A DNA stretch of 64,000 nucleotides from Leptidea sinapis (taxonomy: Eukaryota > Arthropoda > Insecta > Lepidoptera > Pieridae): contig NC_066296.1 in NCBI RefSeq assembly GCF_905404315.1, positions 8,370,001 to 8,434,000 on the forward strand, in the 5' to 3' direction. This document shows positions 55,901-64,000 of this stretch, one piece after another; within the stretch, counting starts at the first letter, position 1; each line of letters opens with the position of its first letter. A model generated the notes under the pieces. It saw only the letters and a list, made by a program, of their open reading frames with translations. It was not told the DNA's origin and did no database searches. The translations under genes were made by a program, and so were the position numbers.

Positions 55901-58900
55901 TTGTGATTTGTAACATCTTATGTATAACCATGACTACAAATAAATGATGATATGAAAATGATGTCATCAGCATGACCCCACAGTAAAGTATTTCATTTCT
56001 ATTTAGATTTAGCTATAATCGACCAGTCATTATGCACTTTTAATACATAACATTTACTTGTATGTAGGTATCTAACGGAATGTATCCGAAATATTAAAAT
56101 ATAATGTTGGAAATATGTAATGTGTCCACTGACCTCTACTATATACCACTGGACTGACGGCTGTCAAAATGCTTTTGTGCCTGTTTGATATTCGCCATTT
56201 TGGCGCTGTTGGCCATAGTACTAAAACTAGTGATGACAACCTCAGCAAACATCGATAGATGGTGGGAAAGTATTTACAAAAAAAAATGTGTACTTTATTA
56301 CGTTGATTCTTGAAGTATAAATAACACGGAAAACGAACGTAATTAATTCAAAATGCAAAAATATTTCAGAGTACTATACGCTTCTCCCGCAGCCATTTGT
56401 ATTATACATCAAAATTTGTTTATCTGGACGCTCGCGAGTGGCGCTTCACATAGGCACAATAAATTTGCTGTCAAACATATGAAAAAGCCTGTCCAGTGGT
56501 AGTTACAAAGGTCAGTGGTTCCTACTACTATCAAAAATGTTTGCTTAATAGATTGGTTACAGAAGTACCTACTCAATAGAAATAAAAACGATTATTGATC
56601 TATATATACATATATATATTTTATATAATGAAAATGGTCTTTCTTTTCCGGCTCAATCACGCCTAAACCACTGAACGTTTCGACATGAAACTACCACCAT
56701 TCGATGCGAAATTTATCCTAGATGGTGTATGGCTACATATTTTTTTATTCTATTTGTAATAAGATGAAATAAAATTAAATTTATCTCCTTTTAAAATTCG
56801 GGCGGGAACGGCTAGTATTAATATAAATGTACTCACATGGTCTTCGCTTGCTGCCAGCTGTCCCCCCACACGTAAACCCCATGTCTTCTCACTAGCACGG
56901 CACTGGTCCCCGGGTACTCGCGTATCGCTTCTCCGAGACTCTCCGCTAGATCTTTTTCGAACGGTGTATTCTCAATTATTGGTACTATTAGTTTTTCGTC
57001 GTACCGCAGATATCGACCAAGGTTCGCGTCTTTTATACCCTAAAACAGAAGGTTTATATTAATGCAATTATCATTAATACTTACTCTGGCCATAAATACT
57101 GTTACAATTAAAAATAAACAAAATATTACATTTGAATTTGGAATCTGTCATTTTTATGTGATTGTTCATTGAGAAAAATTTGTTTACGGATGAGAATTTT
57201 TAAAATTGAGCAACATTTTAACAAACAAATTGACCATATTTATGCTCAAAGCTCAAAGGAAGCTTCCCAATTATTCGACAGAGTGCAACGTGGGTACTAT
57301 CCGACTTCAGTGATGGTTTGGTGGGGTATTAGCTATAAAGGAGTGACTGAGCCATACTTTTGTGAAAAAGATATCAAAACATCGGCACAAGCGTATCAAG
57401 AAACCATTCTTGAGAAGGTAGTGAAGCCCCTTAATAACACCATGTTCAATAACCAAGAATGGTCCTTCCAGCAAGACTCGGCGCCGGGTCATAAAGTTGG
57501 GTCTACGCAGTCTTGGTTGGAAACGATTCGGACTTCATCAGAGCCTGGCCGTCGTCGTCTAGCCCCGATCTTAATCCGCTGGATTATGATTTATGGTCAG
57601 TTTTAGAGAGTACGGCTTGCTCTAGACGCCATGATAATATGGAATCCCTTAAATAATCCGTACGATTGGCAGTGAAGAATTTTCCCATGGGAAGAGTCAG
57701 TGCTGTGAGAAAGAGTGCAGCCAATTCGAATGAGCTTCTTATATTTTAAATTGTTTTATGTTTGTTTGTTAAAATTTGCAATAGAAAAATTTTTGAAGTT
57801 ATACTTCTTTAGGCGCGTTATGAAAAAATGATGAGAGTGAAATTTTAAGATGCACGCGCAACACTGTAACACAAAAACAACAGGGTGAAGTTGGTTCCTT
57901 AAATTTTCTGACGTTTGCGTCATTCGTTATTTTTTTGGTTTCTTCGTCCATTATTAGGACAGGCAAAGGGTTCAAGCCCATACAGCCGTATTCATTATTT
58001 AATAATTAATTGTCAAAGCGATCTTTGCAAGATTTTTACAAAATAGGACTTTTTAAAAACGTAGAATAGCACGAGAAATAAATCATTTTAATGATTTTTG
58101 CTTCGTTAGGCCAAAGAAGTATAACAACTTGCGTGCATACATGTACATACACACGTTTTTCTTTGTTTCAGTATTTATGGCGAGACTATGGTATACTAAA
58201 TGTGTTAGTATTTATTTAAGAATGAGATGTTCAGTGATCAGTCACGCCCAGACCATCCGGTTCCATTCCGGCCTTAATGTTCGTGTGGGATGTATTTTTT
58301 TGTATGCGTTACTTATGTAACGAAATCTTAAACAGAATTTTCAGCACACAGCTCTACCCTGTACTTTCCCCGGGGCGTAAAAAGAATAGGGAAGTCCCAG
58401 GCCCATGAGTGTCGTCAGAGGCGACTAAGGGCTTTTTAGAAGTGGGAGAGTCACGCTGCCGTCTTTTGACGTCAGCACAATCGGGCCAGACTCGTCCGGG
58501 TTAATTACCACACTCGCACAGAATACCGGTGTGAAGTAGCGGCCTAGTGCCGCTATGTTTCGCATAGGTTAGTGTCGAGGACCGGTGGCCAAGTTAGGAT
58601 ATCATCCTCACCATCTGGATGTGTGGCGGTCCTCCACAGTGCGGTTTACAAGGAGCTTTCTTCCACGTACTACAAAGCTGTGGAATGAACTTTCTTGTGC
58701 GGTGTTTCCGGGACGATACGACATGGGTACCTTCAAAAAAAGCGCGTACACCTTTCTTAAAGGTCGGCAACACTCCTGTGATTCCTCTGGTGTTGCAAGA
58801 GATTGAGGGCGGCGGTGATCACTTAACAACAGGTGACCCTTACGCTCGCTTGTCCTCCTATTCCATAAAAATAAAATATTATCGCTATGACACAAACTTA

Positions 58901-61900
58901 AAACTATTATTTTCTAAACGGTACCATCTAAAAGTTCCAGCTTTTAATAGCTATGAAACTTACACCTAAAAGAAAAAAATTATGACAAATAAAACTGAAA
59001 ACATTTTTTTTTAAACGATGCGGGACTCGCACCCTCGACCTCTCGCGTACCGTGCGAGCGGTCTTTCCAACTGAGCCAACCGTTCGAGTGACGCACCGTT
59101 TATAAAATCTTGTAAACTTTGTTCAGCTTCAGTTTTATTTGTATTATTAATCCCAGAAGTGAGAGTTACCACTTTAAAATATAACAAATTGTTTAGTTAG
59201 AGACAGAGTGAGTGGAAACAAAATCCAATTTTAAATATAAAATATTCATATTTACCAGTGAGAGATGTCGGCTAGATTATGAGTACCACAACGGAGCCTA
59301 TTTCTGCCATGGAGCAGTAATGTGTAAGCATTATTGTACTGGGCAAATGAGACTTGACATTTTATGTCTCAAGGTGACGAGCACAATTGAAGTGCCACTC
59401 AAAAGTTTTGGGTTTTTTAATAATCTTGAGTGGCACTGCATTGTAATGGGCAAGGTGTATCAATTACCATCAGCTGAACATCCTGCTTGTCTTGTTCCTT
59501 ATTTTCATTTAAAAAAAAAAAACGATATAACTCAGGTGACAGTCAAACCTTGATCATCTCCTGGTGAGTGATGACAAACTCTTTATCATAGAGTAGAGTG
59601 CATCTAACCGCATGTGGAGAGTGGGTGTGTATGACGGCTCCAGCATTACGGTCTCGGTAGGCCAGCATGAATAGAGGTGTACATTGACTCTTCTTTAGCC
59701 TGGAATCATTATAATATACCTTGAAGTAATATATAATGATTATATAATATATATATAAGAATTTTTTATATGCTTGATGTAGCAGTGAGGTTAAGATAAC
59801 ACTTAAGAACGCTTACTGCCTTTCGCATTCAGTACAACAATGGTTTCAGGTTAATGTTGGCTGCCCAGCTTTTGCAATGTTCGCGGATGCGAGGATGGAC
59901 GGCTTCCATGCCATCCAACGCAAAAGAACCGCATCATTGTTGAAGAGGTTGCGGGGTAGCCATAACATCATTCTGCAAACCATTGCCAGTCATTACGATG
60001 CGCCGATTATAAAGGCATTTATGCGGCTTCATGTGCCTGTTTAGTTATAATTATACTAATATAATTTATTAAGGCCATTTGACTAACAATTATTATGGAA
60101 TTTTTTCAGAAATAGACTATTATTATATTAAAAGAAAATTTTGACACTGTTGAATACATGACCTTATTTCTTTTAACATACTTTTCATGGCATCTGGAAG
60201 ATGTTCACTGCTGGACAGCTGGAAAAAGGACTTCCCCAAAGATCATCATGACAATTTGTCCTGTGCTGCCCTCATCCAACCTATTCCAGCAATCTTAACC
60301 AAATTGTCGGTCCAACTTTTGGGGGGAGTACCAATACTACCATACAAATGATTTAAGTTTAAATCTTTAGTGTTAATTCCGCCAATATTTGTTTTTAAAA
60401 CAATTCGACACATGTTTCACCTCTACACGAGGCATCCTCAGGACATGTTGTCTCGCCAAAATCTGGCACAAGACTCTATTCAGTCTTGTGTCGAATTGTT
60501 TTAAAAACAAATATTCGCGGAATTAACTCTAAAGAAAACTTTAATATTTGTATAATTATGGATTTCTGCAAAGTAACGCCTAATTCAATAAATTTTCCAA
60601 TACTACCAGTCGCCATTTGAGGACTTTACTGCCCCAACGGTCATCTGTCCGTCAACCTATGTGCCCTGCTCTCTGCCACTTCAGTTTCGCAACTATGTGA
60701 GCTATGTTGGTAACTTTGGTTCTCCTATGGATCTCCTCATTTCTGATTCCATATTGTAGGGACACTCCGAGTGTAGCACTTTCTATTGCCCTCTGAGCGA
60801 TAGTGAGTTGACTCAAAATCTTCCTAATAACTCTTTAACATACTTTTATCTCCAAGCAACTGTATATTCTATCTATGTACCTATAAGATAAATTATATTT
60901 GAATAGTTTGGAGCACTTTATCAAAGTTTTTATTACAAATGTAATAATAATGTATAAATAACTTAAATATAAGTATATTTTTTGTAATAACAACAAAAGG
61001 CAACAAAAATTGATTATTAGTTTTCTACTAGCTACGAACAAAATATTTTGTTATCTTACTTTTTTTCAGGTGGTGGTAATTCCAGATCCTCATCATTAAT
61101 GGTCTGCACAAATAAGTCATCAGGCTTCATTCGTTCCTTCTGAACACCAGATGGCGCTATGTATATTTTATCTCTAAAAATATTTAATAAAAGTTTCATT
61201 TCCATATTATAGATATTGTAGCAACAATATTAATAATAAAGCCACAATTATTTTATTACCCTTTTATAGAATTAAAATATAAGTTGTGTTAGTAGGTTAT
61301 TTGTACTGAAGAGGAAAAACAAGACGGTTTATATCTGATGATATGTGATCATCACTGCCAATACTTTTGTAACATCAGAGGAGTATAATTGCTAATCATA
61401 TCAATGAATATATAATGTTAATATCGAATATATGTACTTTCTTAGATATAGTTCTTGCCAGAGTAAAGATTTCTTCAGTACACTGTTTAGTTGGTCTTCT
61501 GACTTTTGCTTAACATTGGTCCATTCCATATAGGAATTCGTATTATCCATCAGTTTTTAGTATCAAATTGTTAACAGTGACAGGTGGACAGGGTGAAGAT
61601 GTCTATTAAAGGCTATGTCTCCTTCGCATCAACAAACTCGCTGCAACCATTGACAAGTTAGTGTGTTATTCTGCTAGATTTATGTTCAAATATTAGTCGT
61701 TGCGTCATAATTTATTCTTAGAAGCTTAACAAATTGATCTATTTAATTTAAAAGTTAATTATTTATTAGATTTAAACTTGTTTGTGAATTATTAGTAGGT
61801 GGTATTAAAAAAAAACTCCTTTTGATCTTATTTCTTTTATACATACATTTTATTATTATATATATCTATAAAGTGACATATAGGAATAATATTTAAAAAA

Positions 61901-62359
61901 ATTGTAGCTATCCAATTCAAAAAGTATAATAAACAAAGATAAACCTACTTAAAATAGGGTTTAATTTAAATGATGGTCCTACAATACTTTTCTATTATTT
62001 TGTTTCTACCTCCCTACATCAAATTTATTATTATTATTAGTATAAGCAAGATTACTAAATCGAGTAAGTATTGTATACATTAATCATCATAAAAATAATA
62101 TTTAAATTTCAGAAATACTATCTCAATTATTGATAAATAACACTTGTATGATTACCCATCCTTGATAGATATTCCACCGCCTGTTCCGGTGACCCAACCT
62201 AGGTGATAGAATTGGGAGCATAGCTCTGGGATGAGAAGTCTTGGATGTTCCTGAGAAGCCAATTCATACGGATATTACACATAATATATAATATATAAAA
62301 AGATTATAATAGTCTTATAAGTTCAATAATAATATACATACGGGGCTCAGATTCTCCAT
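51649..62359 (-). CDS. mtnB (Apip): Methylthioribulose-1-phosphate dehydratase
   Basis: Cytosolic zinc enzyme of methionine salvage: it dehydrates 5-methylthioribulose-1-phosphate to the diketone precursor of acireductone. Six exons on the minus strand: 62359-62342, 62250-62156, 61173-61060, 59699-59549, 57039-56837 and 51760-51649 (TGA). All splice sites are GT-AG and phases match; the product has 230 residues, against 242 for human APIP. It carries FYHLGWVTGTGGGISIKDG (20-38), IAPSGVQKERMKP, CTPLF with Cys82, VIHTHS with zinc ligands His100 and His102, ITHQEM with the catalytic Glu123, IENTPFEKDL, VRRHGVYVWG with the third zinc ligand His179, and CYDYLFEMAVEMKKLGLDP near the end. These match the class II aldolase/adducin fold. 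The start is ATG in CACAATGG, giving MENLSP before a GTATGT donor. The last residues, RNGNEH and the stop, lie in the minisatellite. Introns 3-5 are loaded with transposons. Confidence 0.95.
51761..52779. other. mtnB intron 5, part without recognised repeats
   Basis: Follows (in genome order) the last mtnB exon. The minus ORF at 52222-52443 is Lys/Cys-rich but has no supporting context. Nothing else is recognised. Confidence 0.4.
52780..52886 (+). mobile_element. Helitron 3' end, truncated
   Basis: 'cttctgtcgggtcagttagg' is a variant of the Helitron terminus TCTGTCGGGTCCACTAGT seen twice nearby. The upstream part is lost. Confidence 0.5.
52888..52927. repeat. TA dinucleotide microsatellite
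   Basis: About 18 TA repeats between two Helitron pieces. Confidence 0.9.
52928..53353 (+). mobile_element. Helitron with internal tandem units
   Basis: The phrase 'ctcctaaacggctggaccga' occurs, with small changes, at about 52958, 53045 and 53158, each followed by 'tttgatgat' or similar and 'tggtttagattcacaatt'. A last part ends in GTTGGGTCCACTAGT, a Helitron 3' terminus. Confidence 0.65.
53430..53692 (+). mobile_element. LINE reverse-transcriptase crumbs
   Basis: Frames read FLGLYIDSKLNRKAHAIKLK and, shifted, pieces of the following thumb region. It is cut by the SINE at 53696. Confidence 0.6.
53696..53985 (+). mobile_element. SINE, family A, near full length
   Basis: Head GGAGGCTCCTTTGCACAGG to tail 'cttattttcatacaaaaaaa'. 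About 35 bp ('cctatttctgccatgaagca') is missing after 'aacggcg'. It is one of the least diverged copies here. Confidence 0.9.
54026..54186 (+). mobile_element. LINE 3' tail, family B
   Basis: Starts 'atacgacatgggtaccttca' and ends with the A-rich tail. It is almost identical to 58716-58870. Confidence 0.8.
54575..55817 (+). mobile_element. Helitron carrying an inserted LINE
   Basis: The left part 'atataaattacgtgacacgt', 'gcgatggactcctacacta' and 'aacggattttaatgggga' continues after the LINE at 55534 as 'ttacttcatggagtgcaatt' and 'gagagataggatagtttt', and closes at AAAGTCTGTCGGGTCCACTAGT's CTAGT (55815). The left and right parts are the two halves of a familiar lepidopteran Helitron. Confidence 0.7.
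54642..55533 (+). pseudogene. LINE pol C-terminus with AAAAT tail
   Basis: An open frame from 54645 to 55265 encodes WGFSLDSKLILDTHIDRIGN, then MYGFIMRTMRNFKKPSTLLL, YKTLVRSQLEYAVSIWNPLY and YLESIQKRFLRSMHYRC, the end of a CR1/Jockey-like reverse-transcriptase protein. It is followed by a 3' untranslated region and (AAAAT) repeats up to 55533. The 5' part is missing, as in a 5'-truncated retrotransposition. The remaining frame is uninterrupted, so it is young. Confidence 0.85.
56127..56516 (+). mobile_element. hAT-type MITE, copy 3
   Basis: From CACTGACCTCTACTATATAC to AAAGGTCAGTG. It lacks about 15 bp ('tgtagcgagagtctgcgg') present in the other copies. It lies in mtnB intron 5. Confidence 0.8.
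57150..57750 (+). pseudogene. mariner-family transposase remnant
   Basis: Frames read LFTDE (shifted), then SSKEASQLFDRVQRGYYPTS, VMVWWGISYKGVTEPYFCEK and WSFQQDSAPGHKVGSTQSWL. After a frameshift they continue WPSSSPDLNPLDYDLWSVLE-like, with the NPLDY motif of the DDE/D domain. This is the C-terminal half of a Tc1/mariner (IS630) transposase with at least one frameshift and a stop. It lies in mtnB intron 4, opposite to the gene. Confidence 0.85.
57751..58350. other. Intron stretch with a TIR-element piece
   Basis: 57940-57985 reads 'ggacaggcaaagggttcaag' then 'cccatacagcc', the inverse of 43845-43885 inside the TIR element. Nothing else is recognised. Confidence 0.4.
58360..58885 (+). mobile_element. 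LINE with 5' leader fused to 3' end
   Basis: 58370-58570 is GC-richer ('cggggcgtaaaaagaatagg', 'gaagtcccaggcccatgagt', 'accggtgtgaagtagcgg'), like a LINE 5' untranslated region. It then passes directly to pol C-terminal coding (STVRFTRSFLPRTTKLWNEL, YDMGTFKKSAYTFLKGRQ) and the family B 3' tail. The body of the LINE is missing. Confidence 0.6.
58985..59140 (-). mobile_element. Third terminus with tRNA-like unit
   Basis: The minus strand reads 'gctgaacaaagtttacaaga', 'ctcgaacggttggctcagtt', an anticodon-like stem CTCGC/GCGAG and 'gagtcccgcatcgttt', matching the inverted ends at 2270-3520. No partner end is found nearby. The T loop is altered (GTGCGAGT). Confidence 0.6.
59264..59522 (+). mobile_element. 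SINE, family A, 26 bp from an mtnB donor
   Basis: Diverged copy ending in a long A run at 59522. In the mtnB sense it starts 26 bp after the donor of exon 4 (59549-59699), in antisense orientation. It lacks about 35 bp in the middle. Confidence 0.85.
60190..60840 (-). mobile_element. RTE-like LINE fragment split by Penelope remnant
   Basis: Minus frames read GIGTPPKSWTDNLVKIAGIG then WMRAAQDKLS on one side and, worn, WQRAGHIG.RTDDRWGSKVL on the other. This is the end of an RTE/BovB-like LINE pol that usually reads 'WAGH..R..D.RW...VL' and 'R..GRPP.RW.DD'. The insert at 60343-60596 separates the two halves. The uninterrupted relative is at 63780-63985. Confidence 0.65.
60343..60596 (-). mobile_element. 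Penelope-like remnant with 12-bp duplication
   Basis: Flanked by CCAATACTACCA on both sides (60331-60342, 60597-60608). It holds an inverted pair, 'tagtgttaattccgccaata' and 'aattaactcta' with 'acaaatattcgcgg', about 45 bp each, and on the minus strand CTGAGGATGCCTC...GAGGTGAAACATG, a hammerhead-like core. No coding part remains. Confidence 0.65.
61174..62155. other. mtnB intron 2, nothing recognised
   Basis: AT-rich, between the exons 61060-61173 and 62156-62250. No repeat boundary is identified. Confidence 0.45.
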
Positions 62360-62835
62360 TGTGATTTACTGTATCACGCAGTTTTCGTATGCGACAACGT
62401 GATCAACTGTAGTTTATCTATTATCACTTTAATTATGATGTAAACTAAGTAATAATACACAATAAATATTGTCTTTTCTTCTTCTGCCGGCTGGAACACT
62501 GCTTTATCGAACTCTTGACGTTGACGCTTGACAACTGACATTTGACATTTGAATTTTATTAATCAGTAGCTCTCTAGTGTTGTGTCAAGCGATGATTTTA
62601 ATTTTTAGGAATGCCTAAGTCGCCCCAAGAGCCTCTCTCGATAGAGAGTAGTATTTCCGAAGAATTTAGAAATCTTTCTAAGCCGGAAAATTGTCTCAAT
62701 TTATTGTTTACCGTTCTGTCTTCTTTGACAATAAAATTCGTTATTTCATACATTTGATGGACGCCTCAGGAATTCTATACATTGCCAAGGTATTCCTCCA
62801 TGTATGCAATTGAATAGAATACCTGAAGGTAACAT
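62360..62835. promoter_or_regulatory. 5' flank of mtnB
   Basis: Expected to hold the mtnB promoter and leader. No TATA box or initiator can be pointed to with confidence. A plus-strand ATG frame at 62611-62757 is short and is not called a gene. Confidence 0.3.
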
Positions 62836-62912
62836 CTAATATATAAAATTCTCGTGTCACGGTGTGCGGGACCGAACTCCTCCGAAACGGCTTGACCGAT
62901 TCTCATGATATT
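62836..62912 (+). mobile_element. Helitron 5' end, truncated
   Basis: TCTAATATATAAAATTCTCG followed by 'gaaacggcttgaccgattct', the same start as 47139, then lost after about 75 bp. Confidence 0.6.
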
Positions 62913-62984
62913 ATTTTCATCTGTTTAAGCATTGCTGTTGAAGCATATTGTATTCAAAGAGGACATAAATACTACGTAAAAAGA

Positions 62985-63250
62985 GGCGGGTCTGAATAAG
63001 TAAACAATGAAATTAAGTTTAGTATGAAGCGTGCACTCATTTGACATAAGTTTGAAATAGTAGTAATTACAGTATCGCGATTGGGGATGAAGTATTATCC
63101 GGCTAAGTTTGAAAGCGAACAGTTGCTTAAAATGTAGTGGATTTCAGCGATCTCCGTTTTTTACAAGATTATATCCTTCATCTGACAATTTGTCAATGAC
63201 TATACAATCGAGTGAATCGCTTTTTTCTCAAAGAGTTTCGCTAGGCTGAT
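62985..63250 (-). repeat. Family C repeat
   Basis: Inverted copy of 28515-28770: 'catttgacataagtttgaaa', 'tagtggatttcagcgatctc', 'tcgagtgaatcgctttttt' and 'gagtttcgctaggctg'. It too reads through the MITE target site ('acaatcgagtgaat'). Confidence 0.7.
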
Positions 63251-63779
63251 TTTATTCTGTTCTATTCAACATTTTACACCATAGAATAGTTTTTCATTTA
63301 GTTTCTGAACTGGCCTACAAATAAGGTTACATATAGAAAAATATAAAATCTTCAAATAGTGCTGTCAATTTAAACAACAAAACAAAAATATATATTACGA
63401 TAATTATGTTGGATACAAAATTTTAAAGAAATATTTTTAAAATTTAATACCATGATAAATATAGACACACGTATAAAATAATAGCGCAAGATCCACAAAG
63501 AAAACATTTTAATCTGGTTTGTATAGTACAAGGTCTTAGTGTCTCTCATAAGATAGGAATAATGCAAATAGACCCTTATCCTTTTGCTAAGCTTTTGAGA
63601 AGATGGTTCTTCTGCTTATAATATAATAAAAAAGATTATGACATATCTGGCAGGTTTCCAGTCGAAGTTTTCAGTACTCCGCGTATCATGGTACAAATAA
63701 TTTTGCTAGGCTATTTCAAGTTTCTTTGTAGTCTTGGTTGACTGACGGGAGACTCTTGCAAAGAATGTCTTTTTGACTA
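63251..63779. other. Unassigned AT-rich stretch
   Basis: Nothing recognised. Confidence 0.4.
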
Positions 63780-63985
63780 AACTGGAGTCTTTTCTATTGT
63801 TAAGCAGCTGTGTCATCATCATAATCATCAGCTGGAATTTTGACCAGATCGTCGGTCCATCTTGTGGGGGGCCTACCAACACTGCGTCATCCGGTACGTG
63901 GTCGAGGACTTTACTGCCCCAACGCCCATCTGTCCGTCGAACTATGTGCCCTGCCCACTGCCACATTGGGAGTTAGCAGCAGTGT
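63780..63985 (-). mobile_element. RTE-like LINE fragment
   Basis: The minus frame MWQWAGHIVRRTDGRWGSKV, then LDHVPDDAVLVGPPQDGPTI, is the end of an RTE/BovB-like LINE pol. It is an uninterrupted relative of 60190-60840 at the site where the Penelope remnant inserted. Confidence 0.7.
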
Positions 63986-64000
63986 ACAAGCAGAATATTT

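Noticed and set aside
62611..62757. Plus-strand ORF starting MPKSPQEPLSIESSISEEF, divergent from mtnB
   Set aside because: Only 48 codons, no donor site or continuation, next to a truncated Helitron; more likely a transposon remnant or chance.

Overview
The window is nuclear DNA of an insect and almost certainly a lepidopteran (butterfly or moth). It is AT-rich. Its genes have many short exons with GT-AG introns. It is crowded with mobile elements typical of Lepidoptera: Helitrons ending in CTAGT, a roughly 270-bp SINE with many copies, Penelope-like remnants, hAT-type MITEs and degraded LINEs. No species is assigned.

Four protein genes can be built by joining exons whose phases and splice sites agree. 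(1) A long coiled-coil protein on +, 14 visible exons from 10066 to 26096; its first exon is not identified and may lie left of the window. (2) A 1346-residue protein on +, 30687-37045, with repeated Cys-x-Cys-x2-Cys-x-Cys clusters and a C-terminal fibronectin-III-like region. (3) A 391-residue basic protein of unknown function on +, 41377-48563. (4) Methylthioribulose-1-phosphate dehydratase (mtnB/Apip, methionine salvage) on -, 62359 down to 51649, six exons, apparently complete at 230 residues. Genes 1-3 lie head to tail; gene 4 converges on gene 3. I see no shared pathway among the four. Genes 1-3 have no name I can support.

Layout. 1-10065 is repeats: SINEs, an element with tRNA-like inverted ends, a 608-bp tandem duplication and a hAT MITE nested in another repeat. 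10066-26096 is gene 1 with repeat-filled introns. 26097-30686 is repeats. 30687-37045 is gene 2, followed by a minisatellite that resembles part of its own large exon. 37650-41376 is repeats, including a near-perfect long inverted repeat of reverse-transcriptase sequence. 41377-48563 is gene 3. 48640-49617 is a LINE 3' end. About 50300-51670 is a 22-copy, roughly 60-bp minisatellite whose unit contains the last codons and stop of mtnB. 51649-62359 is mtnB, with introns holding Helitrons, LINEs, SINEs, a mariner remnant and a Penelope remnant. 62360-64000 is its 5' flank plus repeat fragments.

The strongest observations are the stop-codon-bearing minisatellite, hammerhead-ribozyme-like cores in the Penelope remnants, the tRNA-like inverted repeats around a broken ORF, and several insertions dated by target-site duplications and unfilled relatives inside the same window.
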